Positions 53,115-61,542 are shown, numbered from the stretch's first letter. The stretch is DNA of 64,000 nucleotides from Bacteroides congonensis (GCF_900130125.1 NZ_FQXY01000011.1:1616748-1680747); one strand, 5' to 3'. Notes: generated by a model from the sequence alone, not told the origin. Made by a program: numbers and translations.

Positions 53115-53585
53115 TTAATATTCTATCTTGTCTTCTTTGGCCGCCCAGGCTTTGAAGGCAGTAAGGGCTTCATTGTGTAGTAAGATTTCAGAGGGGAGTT
53201 TTCTGTTTTCAGGTTTAAGTTCCAGTTCGTCATAAATAAAAGAGTCATCAAAACCGATTTCTTTGGCATCCGTCTTATTGTTGCCATAATACATTTTGTC
53301 CAGTCGTGCCCAATAGATGGCACCCAAACACATCGGACAAGGTTCGCAGGAAGTATATATTTCATATCCGCTAAGGTTGAAAGTTCCGAGCTTCGCAGCC
53401 GCGGCACGTATGGCACTCACTTCAGCGTGAGCAGTAGGGTCACAGGATGCCGTAACACGGTTCACACCCGTTGCAACTATTTCCCCCTCTTTTGTAGCAA
53501 TCACAGCGCCGAAAGGGCCACCACCATTTTCAATGTTCTCCTTGGAAAGCTCGATTGCTTTCCGCATTAATTCTTCTTTTGTCAT
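53115..53585 (-). CDS. guaD: Guanine deaminase (CDA fold)
   Basis: 156 residues with the zinc motifs TAHAEVSAI (HAE) and CEPCPMC (PCxxC). The whole-length pattern, including GGGPFGAVI, the AIYWAR block, GFDDSFIYDEL and the C-terminal AWAAKEDKIEY, follows the B. subtilis-type guanine deaminase closely; that C-terminus completes the active site. It converts guanine to xanthine in the cytoplasm. A tRNA adenosine deaminase is excluded by the GFDDSFIY segment. TATCTTTG lies 46 bp before the start. Confidence 0.88.
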   Translation of the reverse strand: MTKEELMRKAIELSKENIENGGGPFGAVIATKEGEIVATGVNRVTASCDPTAHAEVSAIRAAAAKLGTFNLSGYEIYTSCEPCPMCLGAIYWARLDKMYYGNNKTDAKEIGFDDSFIYDELELKPENRKLPSEILLHNEALTAFKAWAAKEDKIEY

Positions 53586-53630
53586 AGCACAAAAAATATA
53601 TTGTTAGTTTTATTCTAATCACTTCTTTTA

Positions 53631-53638
53631 CAAAGATA
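53631..53638 (-). promoter_or_regulatory. -7 box (TATCTTTG) of guaD
   Basis: Minus-strand TATCTTTG, 46 bp before the ATG at 53585. Confidence 0.6.
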
Positions 53639-53738
53639 GAAAAAACTAACAATATACAATGGAGTGTTTCTATTAATTTTTTACCAGTACCTATTATTCG
53701 AAATGGAAAAAGGCTTTGGGTATGGCTATATGCCAGAT

Positions 53739-54725
53739 TTAGAGTTTGCCAAGAATCTTGTCCATCACCCAGTTGGTCAGCGTGGCGCTTTCACCGTCGC
53801 AGGAGCAAACTGACTGACCCAACAAATGGTCTACCACTGCCTGGATAAGCGGCTGTTGCACATGTTCAGGATTACCGATGCAGATTTCTTCGCGTCCCTT
53901 TTCGGTATGCAGTCCGATAGGCTCGTAAGTAAAGACAGAGAAACAAATCATTCCCTTGTCGCCGATAATCTCTATACGGTCTTCGCGGGCGGAATCATGG
54001 GCGACGAAGCACCACGAACCGCTACCTACCAATCCGTTGTCGAACTGGAAGCAGGCGCTCAATGTATCTTCGGCGGGATAGAGTCCGCCACGATTGCTCT
54101 TGTAGCCGCTGGCTTCGAGGATACAACCGAACATATCCTGCAATAAATCTATCTGATGCGGGGCAAGGTCATAGAAGTAACCACCTCCGGCAATATCCGC
54201 TTGTACGCGCCAGGGAAGATTATCACGATTGTAATCCAAATCGCGCGGCGGCTGGGCAAAACGAATCTGTACATTGATAACATTACCGATAGTCCCATTT
54301 TCTACCAGTTCCTTTACTTTTTGAAAATAAGGAAGATAACGCCGATAATATGCGACGAAGCAGGGGACACCCGTTTCTTTGGATATGCGGTTGATGCGGG
54401 TACATTCTTCATAAGTGACGGCCATCGGCTTTTCGATATAGGCCGGCTTGCCTGCTTTCATGGACATGATTGCATAAGTGGCGTGTGAAGAAGGGGGAGT
54501 AGCGATATAAATAGCATTTACTTCCGGGTCGTCTATCAACTCCTGTGCGTCATCATACCATTTCTTGATACCTCTCTCTTTGGCATAAGCCTTCGCCTTC
54601 GCACCGTCACGGCTCATTACTGCCACGACTTCCGAATGGTCTACTTTTTGGAAAGCAGGGCCACTTTTTGTTTTCGTAACTTCTCCGCAACCGATGAAGC
54701 CCCATTTAATGATCTTTTCACTCAT
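53739..54725 (-). CDS. Gfo/Idh/MocA family oxidoreductase
   Basis: 328 residues. A Rossmann NAD(P) domain (GFIGCGEVTKTKSG at about 8-21) and the catalytic-Lys EKP motif in YIEKPMAVT (about 96-104) are followed by the alpha/beta dimer domain with GGYFYDLAPHQIDLL (conserved His). Oxidises or reduces a sugar or inositol-type substrate; which one is not evident. The ATG at 54725 (MSEKIIKWGFIGCG) is chosen because the frame's upstream ATG at 54758 is too near the -7 box at 54763-54770. Confidence 0.88.
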   Translation of the reverse strand: MSEKIIKWGFIGCGEVTKTKSGPAFQKVDHSEVVAVMSRDGAKAKAYAKERGIKKWYDDAQELIDDPEVNAIYIATPPSSHATYAIMSMKAGKPAYIEKPMAVTYEECTRINRISKETGVPCFVAYYRRYLPYFQKVKELVENGTIGNVINVQIRFAQPPRDLDYNRDNLPWRVQADIAGGGYFYDLAPHQIDLLQDMFGCILEASGYKSNRGGLYPAEDTLSACFQFDNGLVGSGSWCFVAHDSAREDRIEIIGDKGMICFSVFTYEPIGLHTEKGREEICIGNPEHVQQPLIQAVVDHLLGQSVCSCDGESATLTNWVMDKILGKL

Positions 54726-54762
54726 AATGTTATTACCTATTGTGCCTGTTTTAAACAAACCC

Positions 54763-54770
54763 CAAAGATA
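54763..54770 (-). promoter_or_regulatory. -7 box (TATCTTTG) of the oxidoreductase gene
   Basis: Minus-strand TATCTTTG, 37 bp before the chosen ATG at 54725. Confidence 0.6.
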
Positions 54771-54795
54771 AAGCTATTTTTTGTCAAGAGCAACT

Positions 54796-55632
54796 TTATC
54801 GGGTATAGTATTTCTTGTAAATCTTTTGATATTCCTCTTTCTTTTGGAATGCATCCAGCCATGTATTCAAACTATCGAGTAAGACGGGTGATTGTTTGCT
54901 GACTGCCCATGAGTAGAACTGCGTAAAGCTGATTGCCGTATTAATATCAATTTGCGGCAAAGAATCTGCAACCGCTTGTGCGATGCTTTCGTCACAAACG
55001 GCGTAGTCGATGTCTCCATGAGCTACCATCGAAATCAATTGCTCGGGGCCGTATTTCTCTATCTCCTTTATATAGATAGTGTCTCCGATTTCATTTCCCA
55101 GGTTTTGGATGCGTAGAATGGAAGGAGAGCCTTTCACTACATGAAGGGTTCGTTGCGCTAAGTCCAACTGGCTGTGAATATAAAGTGAATCGTCTTCTCC
55201 GGTTTCTTTCCGCTGCACCAGCACTTGCTTGTTGAGTACGATGGGAGAGGTGAGAAGCAGGGAATCTTTTAGCGCGCTGGTGGCTAATATACCGAAAGCG
55301 ATGACATCATAACGCCCTTCGCTTAGTCCTTTCAGACGTTCGTCGAAACTCATAATGGGAGTTATCCTGGCTTCCAGTCCCTTATCACGGGCAAATGCTT
55401 CAATCAGTTCATAATGAAAACCGGAAATGGTGTCACCATCTACATAGAAACTGATGGAATTGTATTCGGTTGCTACACGCAATATCCCTTCTTTGGCAAT
55501 GGCGGCGTAGTCACGCGGGTGTCCCGACGGCTTTTCCTCTTTGCCGCATTGGCGGACAGAAAAAAGGATTGCCAGTACAAGGATTACAGGTATTAAATAT
55601 CTGAACAGTCTCAGTTTGGGGCGTGTCTCCAT
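54796..55632 (-). CDS. Membrane-anchored family 3 solute-binding protein (MltF N-domain-like)
   Basis: 278 residues. One N-terminal transmembrane anchor (about 9-26) is followed by a complete family 3 periplasmic binding fold: ILRVATEYNSISFY, FHYELIEAFARDKGLEARI, SEGRYDVIAFGI and GDIDYAVCDESIAQA. It resembles the N-terminal regulatory half of lytic transglycosylase MltF, but the SLT catalytic half is absent, and no ABC permease or ATPase is nearby. It may therefore sense a peptide or muropeptide rather than import it. It begins 17 bp after the porin stop, in the same operon. Confidence 0.8.
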   Translation of the reverse strand: METRPKLRLFRYLIPVILVLAILFSVRQCGKEEKPSGHPRDYAAIAKEGILRVATEYNSISFYVDGDTISGFHYELIEAFARDKGLEARITPIMSFDERLKGLSEGRYDVIAFGILATSALKDSLLLTSPIVLNKQVLVQRKETGEDDSLYIHSQLDLAQRTLHVVKGSPSILRIQNLGNEIGDTIYIKEIEKYGPEQLISMVAHGDIDYAVCDESIAQAVADSLPQIDINTAISFTQFYSWAVSKQSPVLLDSLNTWLDAFQKKEEYQKIYKKYYTR

Positions 55633-55649
55633 AAGCCATAAAGGTTTAG

Positions 55650-57698
55650 TTAATCATAGAAATTCCATGAAAGGCCGAATTTCAGTACTCTGGGGTTGAT
55701 AGGGTAGTGAGGTGACAGGAAGTAATTCGGTCTGCTCATACCCTGGTTCACATGATACATCATCACATAGAAACGTGTACGCTTTAAATGCAGGTTTGCG
55801 TAAACATTCACAATTGGATAACCGCCAATCTCTACCTGATCTTCTGTCGGTTGCAGATGGAAGTTCTGAATGGCAGGCATATAGGCAGGGGCATTGTATT
55901 TGGTAAAGTACCGCACATCTGCACCCAACTGTACGCTAAGTACCTTCTTCGCCAGTTTGAACTGCATATAGAAATTGTGATATAAGGAAAGGTCGGGCAG
56001 AGGAAGCACCGTCTGGTCACTGGACTTTTGCCAGGTTACTTCATTGTCCAGATGGAATATTCCCACCTTGAAGTCTTGTGTTAAACTGGCGGATAATACT
56101 TGCAGGCTTCCGCTTTTCTGTTCGGGTGTTGCCTGTTGGTTGAAGTAAGTATAGTTCTTGATGTTTTCAACTCCTGCTTTCAGCCGTGTTCTCCAACGGG
56201 CGATACTTAATTCCCCCTCGATACGGGTGCGGAATTCTTTGTCCATATCATTGTCCCACAAGAAATGTTTGGAGTGATAATGGCGCATATAGAAAGGCGC
56301 AAGTTTATTGCTGACTTCACCACGGGCTATAAAACTGACCGTGTCTTTCCATAAAGGGAAGTTGAAGTCAATATCTCCTTTCACGTTGAACTGTCCGATA
56401 GCTTTTCCTGCCAGTCCCACTTCACCGATGGCATGATAATGAAGGAAGTTTCCTTCACGTTTGGATAATTCACCGCCCACAAATATTTCGTTCTCGTTAT
56501 ATTTGTCGGGAGATGGACTGCCATTCATATTCATGAGTGTGTACTTGCTGACCTTGTAGGAAGCAAATGCGGTCAGTCCGGCTTTGGCATATTTGTTGAA
56601 TCCTTCCAATAAAGCAATACCTAAGGTGTTCTTGATTCCTATATACGTGGTACTGTCTCTGACAGTCGGGCTTTCCGGGTCTAAATATGTATTCTGATAA
56701 TAGCCTTTATCTACTTGGTCATTCGAATTAAAACCGTGCCGCGCACGCTCTACCTGAATGGTATGTATGAAGCTGGTAACCGGTACAAATTCCTGTTTGG
56801 CGGGAGTGGTATCATTTTCAGCCTGCACAATATCGCGTTTGAATCCCAAATTGTAGCGTTGGGTCAGGAATACATAAAAATCGTGATTACGATTGGTTGT
56901 TGCGTTTAGTTTGGTCGGGATGTTGGTTGATTCATATTCCCTTTGTCCTTCCGCCATTTCTTCGGGAGCTGTGATATATCTGTCATCAGTAATACCGCCG
57001 TTTTCGTTTGTCTTCAGGTAGTTGTTGCTGTATATGGCTTGCATCTGATATTTGTCGCCAATGTAACTACCGAAAAAGGCGGCATTGAAGTATGCCGTAT
57101 TCTGATTATTGTAATATCCCCGTCCGTACAGGTAGTCTATATTAAAACCGAAAGCCAGTCTCTTGTTGACATTGACAGAGAAGTATGATTTGAAACGTTC
57201 TTCACCGTTTACTTTATTCCCCGCTTTATGATAGGTAAGATTGGTGTAGGGTACGTTACTGTTTGTAAAATTGAATTCCGTAGGACGGATAAAGAAACTG
57301 GAGAAAGGCTCCATGAAAATGGTCGGTTCCGGGTCGCGGCGGTCAAAGAAGATACGCGACATACGGGGAGAACCCATATTACCCAGATAATTATAATGTC
57401 CGGTCAGTCCGTCTGTAAGGTTCGTGTTCTGGAAATGATGGTAGGCGGTATCTGCCGGAATGATAGTCCGGTCGCCCAACTGATTTTTGATACGCCACAT
57501 ATATAATGTAGGCGGTAACCCCTGCACTTCGACATTTGCACTATCCAGTCTGTCCGGAATCATGGCAGGGTCTACCTGATTACCATATTGGTCGTATCCG
57601 TTCTCGTCCACTCTTTGTCGACCATTATCGAACTGTGCACGGACAGTTGTCAAACCTATAACGGAAAGCAGTATATATAATAGTAAGATTCGTCTCAT
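55650..57698 (-). CDS. Putative porin, large outer-membrane beta-barrel
   Basis: 682 residues with a signal peptide (LLLYILLSVIGLTTVRAQ). Rich in alternating aromatic/polar strands (SYFSVNVNKRLAFGFNIDY, TRFYVMMYHVNQGM) and ending in FGLSWNFYD. It matches the uncharacterised Bacteroidetes putative-porin group rather than SusC/TonB receptors: no carboxypeptidase-like domain or plug is present. The ATG at 57698 is used since a TATCTTTG box overlaps the earlier in-frame ATG at 57710. It is followed by the solute-binding protein gene, perhaps a functional pair. Confidence 0.75.
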   Translation of the reverse strand: MRRILLLYILLSVIGLTTVRAQFDNGRQRVDENGYDQYGNQVDPAMIPDRLDSANVEVQGLPPTLYMWRIKNQLGDRTIIPADTAYHHFQNTNLTDGLTGHYNYLGNMGSPRMSRIFFDRRDPEPTIFMEPFSSFFIRPTEFNFTNSNVPYTNLTYHKAGNKVNGEERFKSYFSVNVNKRLAFGFNIDYLYGRGYYNNQNTAYFNAAFFGSYIGDKYQMQAIYSNNYLKTNENGGITDDRYITAPEEMAEGQREYESTNIPTKLNATTNRNHDFYVFLTQRYNLGFKRDIVQAENDTTPAKQEFVPVTSFIHTIQVERARHGFNSNDQVDKGYYQNTYLDPESPTVRDSTTYIGIKNTLGIALLEGFNKYAKAGLTAFASYKVSKYTLMNMNGSPSPDKYNENEIFVGGELSKREGNFLHYHAIGEVGLAGKAIGQFNVKGDIDFNFPLWKDTVSFIARGEVSNKLAPFYMRHYHSKHFLWDNDMDKEFRTRIEGELSIARWRTRLKAGVENIKNYTYFNQQATPEQKSGSLQVLSASLTQDFKVGIFHLDNEVTWQKSSDQTVLPLPDLSLYHNFYMQFKLAKKVLSVQLGADVRYFTKYNAPAYMPAIQNFHLQPTEDQVEIGGYPIVNVYANLHLKRTRFYVMMYHVNQGMSRPNYFLSPHYPINPRVLKFGLSWNFYD

Positions 57699-57707
57699 AA
57701 TTGGGGA

Positions 57708-57715
57708 CAAAGATA
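57708..57715 (-). promoter_or_regulatory. -7 box (TATCTTTG) of the porin operon
   Basis: Minus-strand TATCTTTG, only 9 bp before the ATG at 57698, implying a very short leader. Confidence 0.55.
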
Positions 57716-57738
57716 CTTACTTTTATTGATTTAATGAT

Positions 57739-57803
57739 AATGGATAATTGAAAATTATGTTGCATACGCACTATACGTAGCTAATAATTATCAATTATCC
57801 ATT
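57739..57803. repeat. Inverted repeat AATGGATAATTGA
   Basis: AATGGATAATTGA (57739-57751) and TCAATTATCCATT (57791-57803) form a perfect 13-bp dyad, with inner AATTAT/ATAATT complementarity. It lies between the korC 3' end and the porin promoter and may act as a terminator, or be an interspersed repeat. Confidence 0.65.
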
Positions 57804-57819
57804 GTACATTATCTGTTAA

Positions 57820-58362
57820 TTAAACCTCACGGATTAACTCCATACCTTTCTTGATGGCTTCCTCATTCATAGGTATCAAGTGGTGGTGGCGTTCAGGCAG
57901 GGTTTTCTTCAGTCCTTTGATGACATTTTCCAACGTAACAATCGGGCGGAGCTTCAATAAACCGCCAAGCACAATCATGTTGAATGCCTTGGCATTATTC
58001 ATTTCGTTGGCTGCGTCCATTGCGTCGATGCGGTATACTTTGATGTCCTTGCGGGTAGGCGGGTTGATAATTCCGTAACCGTCATAAATAAGGATACCGC
58101 CGGGCTTCACTTTGCTTTCAAACTTCTCGAGTGAAGGCTGGTTCAGAATGATGGCACTGTCATATTTACTAAGAATCGGCGAGGATATCTTGTCATCGCT
58201 TACAATGACCGTAACGTTGGCCGTTCCGCCACGTTGCTCAGGGCCGTAAGCCGGCATCCAGCTAACTTCCTTGCCTTCCATCAAACCGGAATAAGCCAGA
58301 ATCTTACCCATAGACAATACGCCTTGTCCACCGAATCCTGCTATAATTATTTCTTCTTTCAT
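57820..58362 (-). CDS. korC: 2-oxoacid:ferredoxin oxidoreductase, gamma subunit
   Basis: 180 residues with the pyruvate/ketoisovalerate oxidoreductase gamma pattern: GFGGQGVLSMGKILAYSG (about 8-25), YGPEQRGGTANV and SDAII-like ILNQPSLEKF. It forms part of the CoA-transfer/assembly portion of a four-subunit Kor or Vor enzyme. Last gene of the operon, 20 bp after korB. Whether the substrate is 2-oxoglutarate or branched-chain 2-oxoacids cannot be decided by eye. Confidence 0.9.
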   Translation of the reverse strand: MKEEIIIAGFGGQGVLSMGKILAYSGLMEGKEVSWMPAYGPEQRGGTANVTVIVSDDKISSPILSKYDSAIILNQPSLEKFESKVKPGGILIYDGYGIINPPTRKDIKVYRIDAMDAANEMNNAKAFNMIVLGGLLKLRPIVTLENVIKGLKKTLPERHHHLIPMNEEAIKKGMELIREV

Positions 58363-58382
58363 TGTTCTGTTGACTTTTAGCG

Positions 58383-59147
58383 TTATTCTTTATCTTTTAA
58401 ATCACCCAGCGGATAGAACGGGAACATATGTTCTTCCATCCATTTGTTCGATTTTTCAGGAGTCATCTTCCAACCTGAACTACAAGTTGAAACGATTTCT
58501 ACCAAGTTAGAACCTTTACCGCTCATGGAATTTTCAAAAGCCTTGCGGATTGCTTTCTTTGCCTTGCGGATAGCCGGTACGGATTGTACGGACTGGCGGG
58601 TTACGTAAGCGGTTCCTTCCAGTTGGGCGGCGATTTCGGTCATCTTCAACGGATAGCCGTGCAGTTCTACGTCACGTCCGTAAGGACAAGTGGAACTTTT
58701 CATGCCTACGAGGGTAGTCGGAGCCATCTGACCGCCGGTCATACCATAGATAGCATTATTGATAAAGATAATCGTGATATTTTCGCCACGGTTCAAAGCG
58801 TGTATGGTTTCGGCTGTACCGATACAAGCCAAGTCACCATCACCCTGGTATGTGAATACCAGACGATCAGGCCACAGGCGTTTCACGGCAGTTGCCACAG
58901 CGGGGGCACGTCCGTGTGCTGCTTCCTGCCAGTCAATGTCCAGATAGTTATAGGCGAAAACTGCGCATCCTACCGGCGAGATTCCCACCGTCTTATCTTC
59001 CATGCCCATCTCCTCTATCACTTCGGCAATGAGCTTGTGTACCACGCCGTGACTGCAACCCGGGCAGTAGTGCATGGCGTTATCGTTCATCAGAGTCGGT
59101 TTTTTGTAAACCAGATTCTCGGGCTTGATTATTTCTTCTTTAGTCAT
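58383..59147 (-). CDS. korB: 2-oxoacid:ferredoxin oxidoreductase, beta (TPP) subunit
   Basis: 254 residues carrying thiamine-PP and an iron-sulfur ligand region: YCPGCSHG near 28, SPVGCAVF, the TPP motif GDGDLACIGTAE (about 121-132) and NNAIYGMTGGQ. It catalyses oxidative decarboxylation, passing electrons to ferredoxin. The order D-A-(small membrane peptide)-B-C is seen here; the gene starts 12 bp after the 57-residue peptide gene. Confidence 0.92.
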   Translation of the reverse strand: MTKEEIIKPENLVYKKPTLMNDNAMHYCPGCSHGVVHKLIAEVIEEMGMEDKTVGISPVGCAVFAYNYLDIDWQEAAHGRAPAVATAVKRLWPDRLVFTYQGDGDLACIGTAETIHALNRGENITIIFINNAIYGMTGGQMAPTTLVGMKSSTCPYGRDVELHGYPLKMTEIAAQLEGTAYVTRQSVQSVPAIRKAKKAIRKAFENSMSGKGSNLVEIVSTCSSGWKMTPEKSNKWMEEHMFPFYPLGDLKDKE

Positions 59148-59159
59148 AACTTCATCTCC

Positions 59160-59333
59160 TTATCTGTTGGTGAACCGTATAAAAAACTCCATCAGCTTGA
59201 CAAAGATTGCCGCGCCGCATACGTAGATAAACATTTTGAAATCATCTCGCGCTACGAAGTAGGTGATGATGGCTGCCACAGCCAATATTATAAAAAGGAT
59301 GTTCAGTACGTTTCTTATTTTATCGGGATTCAT
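59160..59333 (-). CDS. 57-residue two-helix membrane peptide inside the kor operon
   Basis: ATG at 59333, stop at 59160-59162, tightly packed between korA (7 bp upstream) and korB (12 bp downstream, with GGAGAT before the korB ATG). The product has two hydrophobic helices (about 9-27 and 33-50) around a short ARDDFK turn, a basic N-terminus (MNPDKIRN) and a basic end (RFTNR). No domain is recognised. Position suggests a role in membrane association or electron transfer of the oxidoreductase; this is inference. It is easy to miss in annotation because of its size. Confidence 0.75.
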   Translation of the reverse strand: MNPDKIRNVLNILFIILAVAAIITYFVARDDFKMFIYVCGAAIFVKLMEFFIRFTNR

Positions 59334-59340
59334 CGTTTCG

Positions 59341-60423
59341 TTATTTGATTATTTTTTCTTCCAAAGCAGTTACAATCTCATCCGGGTCGGGGACAATGCC
59401 ACCGAGACGTCCGAAATGTTCTACCTTAATTTTACCGTTCACAGCCAGGCGGACATCTTCAATCATCTGTCCCGCGTTCAGTTCCGTAACAAGCATGCCT
59501 TTCACCTTTTCAGCGTATGCGGCAATCGCTTTTGTCGGGAACGGCCACAGTGTAATCGGACGAAGGATACCTACTTTGATACCTTTCTCACGAGCGAGTT
59601 CCATTGCTTTCTGACCGATACGTGCCATTGAACCAAAGGCAATAATCAGATATTCTGCGTCTTCGCAGTTTATTTCTTCGAAGCGTACTTCGTTTTCTTC
59701 AATTTCGCGGTATTTGGCCTGGAAACGCAGATTGTTGATTTCCATCGCTTCCGGTTTCAATTCAAGAGAAGTGATAATGTTCGGTTTGCGGCCTTTCGCT
59801 TTTCCGGTAGTAGCCCACGGGCATTGTGCAATCACTTCTTCTTCCGTGCGGCGTGGTTTCTGCGCGGGAAGAACTACTTTTTCCATCATCTGTCCGATAA
59901 CACCATCGGAAAGGATGATAGCCGGGTTACGGTATTTGAAAGCCAGTTCGAAGCCGAGTGCCACGAAATCCGCCATTTCCTGCACGGATGCCGGAGCGAG
60001 GGCAATCAGCCGGTAGTCACCGTGACCGCCGCCTTTTACTGTCTGGAAGTAGTCGGCCTGGCTCGGTTGGATAGTTCCCAGTCCGGGGCCGCCGCGCATC
60101 ACGTTCACAATCAGACAAGGAAGTTCGGCGCCGGCGATGTAAGAGATACCTTCCTGTTTCAAGCTTACACCGGGGCTTGAAGATGATGTCAGTACCATCT
60201 TTCCGCTACCTGCGCCACCATATACCATATTGATAGCTGCCACTTCACTTTCTGCCTGAAGCACTACCATGCCGGTTGTTTCCCAGGGTTTCAGTTCGGC
60301 AAGCGTTTCCAACACTTCCGATTGGGGAGTAATAGGATAACCGAAGTACCCGTCCGCACCGCAACGGATGGCTGCGTGGGCGATGGCTTCGTTTCCTTTC
60401 ATTAATACAACTTCTTCTGCCAT
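59341..60423 (-). CDS. korA: 2-oxoacid:ferredoxin oxidoreductase, alpha subunit
   Basis: 360 residues: pyrimidine-binding domain (MKGNEAIAHAAIRCGADGYFGYPITPQSE pattern, read in two parts: KGNEAIAHAAIRCG and YFGYPITPQSE), SSSPGVSLKQEG, and the transketolase C-terminal-like domain with GILRPITLWPFP. Pairs with KorB to bind TPP. It follows the ferredoxin gene by 11 bp. Often annotated VorB in Bacteroides; substrate unproven. Confidence 0.92.
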   Translation of the reverse strand: MAEEVVLMKGNEAIAHAAIRCGADGYFGYPITPQSEVLETLAELKPWETTGMVVLQAESEVAAINMVYGGAGSGKMVLTSSSSPGVSLKQEGISYIAGAELPCLIVNVMRGGPGLGTIQPSQADYFQTVKGGGHGDYRLIALAPASVQEMADFVALGFELAFKYRNPAIILSDGVIGQMMEKVVLPAQKPRRTEEEVIAQCPWATTGKAKGRKPNIITSLELKPEAMEINNLRFQAKYREIEENEVRFEEINCEDAEYLIIAFGSMARIGQKAMELAREKGIKVGILRPITLWPFPTKAIAAYAEKVKGMLVTELNAGQMIEDVRLAVNGKIKVEHFGRLGGIVPDPDEIVTALEEKIIK

Positions 60424-60434
60424 ATTCTTTTCTT

Positions 60435-60662
60435 TTATTCTACTTTTACTTTATACACTGAGATACATCCGTCGGGACAAACCGTTGCGCACGAGCTGCA
60501 TCCGTTGCAGGTATCTTCTTTCACTTGCCAGGCATAGTTATAGCCTTTCATATTCACCTCTTTATTGAGGGCGATTACATCGAGCGGACACGCCACTACA
60601 CACAGGTTGCATCCTTTGCAACGCTCCGTGTCGACTACGATTGCTCCTTTGATTTTTGCCAT
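60435..60662 (-). CDS. korD: 2 x [4Fe-4S] ferredoxin subunit
   Basis: 75 residues with two cluster motifs, CKGCNLCVVACP (about 15-26) and CNGCSSCATVCP (about 52-63). It is the electron-transfer subunit of the oxidoreductase encoded by the next genes. It begins 73 bp after the TPR gene stop and 11 bp before korA. Probably co-transcribed from the promoter upstream of the TPR gene. Confidence 0.93.
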   Translation of the reverse strand: MAKIKGAIVVDTERCKGCNLCVVACPLDVIALNKEVNMKGYNYAWQVKEDTCNGCSSCATVCPDGCISVYKVKVE

Positions 60663-60735
60663 AATCTTTATTTTATTACGTTATCTTTGAGTACGGTTAT
60701 TGATTATACATCTCTTTATTGGTTGAATCTGTTCT

Positions 60736-61017
60736 TTACTGGTTGAACATATCCTTGTTGTAGAAGTTAAGGATATCTATCACCATCTTCCTGGCCTGAA
60801 CGGCAGGACTGTCGGGATTGATTTCGATAGCATACTGGTAGTTGTCCAGCGCCCGTTTCCAATCTCCTTTTTTCCGGTAGGCATTTCCCCGTAAATAATA
60901 AAGGGCATCTTTCTCTTTTTCGACAGAAGTGTCCTGGAGAAGCTGATCCAATTGCTTGATCGCTGTGTCCACGTCCCCCTGATTGATAAGCTCTTTTAGG
61001 TTGTCTATTTGCTCCAT
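60736..61017 (-). CDS. Small TPR protein leading the kor operon
   Basis: 93 residues: an acidic helical start (MEQIDNLKELINQGDVDTAI) and a canonical TPR (YYLRGNAYRKKGDWKRALDNY, about 43-63; AIEINPDSP). TPR modules mediate protein contacts; a role in assembling or regulating Kor is inferred from position only. The ATG at 61017 is used, as a -7 box (61046-61053) lies inside the longer frame reaching 61218. Confidence 0.8.
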   Translation of the reverse strand: MEQIDNLKELINQGDVDTAIKQLDQLLQDTSVEKEKDALYYLRGNAYRKKGDWKRALDNYQYAIEINPDSPAVQARKMVIDILNFYNKDMFNQ

Positions 61018-61045
61018 TTCTTTCGTCTTTCGGGATTCTGAAACG

Positions 61046-61053
61046 CAAAGATA
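61046..61053 (-). promoter_or_regulatory. -7 box (TATCTTTG) of the TPR-kor operon
   Basis: Minus-strand TATCTTTG, 28 bp before the ATG at 61017. Likely drives all six genes to korC. Confidence 0.65.
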
Positions 61054-61127
61054 GTTTTTATTTGTGTAAATGGGGCAAACGTGGACGGAAATTTGCATCG
61101 TTTTGAGTTTATTGCATATTACTTCTT

Positions 61128-61373
61128 TTATATCTCTTCCGTCAGCGCCAGTTCCCAACTGCGCCATACAACGGTAATCAGTTTCAATCCCCCTTTCCCG
61201 CGAGTTTCCGCCACGCATTCATCCTTGCTGTAACGAATCAACTGCTCCCGCGCGTCATCGGCAAGCGTCCTTATTTCCTTATCCGACGCACCGGCTTTCG
61301 CATACTTCACTTCCAACAGATACGTGTACGGTGGCAATACGGGTACTGCCGGACTGGGTTTGAAGAAGAAATT
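61128..61373 (-). pseudogene. 3' remnant of an AAA-ATPase/PD-(D/E)XK gene
   Basis: The open frame ends at 61128. Its reading, from NNFFFKPSPAVPV through PPYTYLLEVKYAKAG, EQLIRYSKDE and KLITVVWRSWEL to ALTEEI, matches the extreme C-terminus of AAA-ATPase/DUF1703 nuclease-like proteins, including the E-x-K of the nuclease motif (YLLEVKYAK). No upstream ATPase part exists; the frame runs into a 25-bp perfect hairpin at 61403. The same superfamily is intact at 37380-38936. It is therefore a truncated relic, most likely inactive. Confidence 0.7.
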
Positions 61374-61402
61374 ATTCTCTTTATATAATATTTTATTAGA
61401 TG

Positions 61403-61455
61403 AAAAAAGCGTGTATTTGAGGGTGAGCCCCTCACCCTCAAATACACGCTTTTTT
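61403..61455. repeat. Perfect 25-bp-arm hairpin with CCC loop
   Basis: AAAAAAGCGTGTATTTGAGG... (61403-61427) and its exact complement (61431-61455) flank a 3-nt loop. A/T runs at both ends make it look like a strong bidirectional terminator, but it lies at the break point of the AAA-ATPase remnant and could be part of a small palindromic element. Confidence 0.85.
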
Positions 61456-61531
61456 TACGATAAAAAGAATAATATTTCGCGCCTGCGCGCGTACATTATT
61501 ACATAAAAAATCAATTGTAATAAGAAAACTG

Positions 61532-61542
61532 CCCCCCCCCCC
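61532..61542 (+). repeat. Homopolymer of 11 C
   Basis: Eleven consecutive C between the hairpin and the 21-bp repeat array. Such tracts are slippage-prone; no gene frame depends on it visibly. Its length may also be a sequencing uncertainty. Confidence 0.8.
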
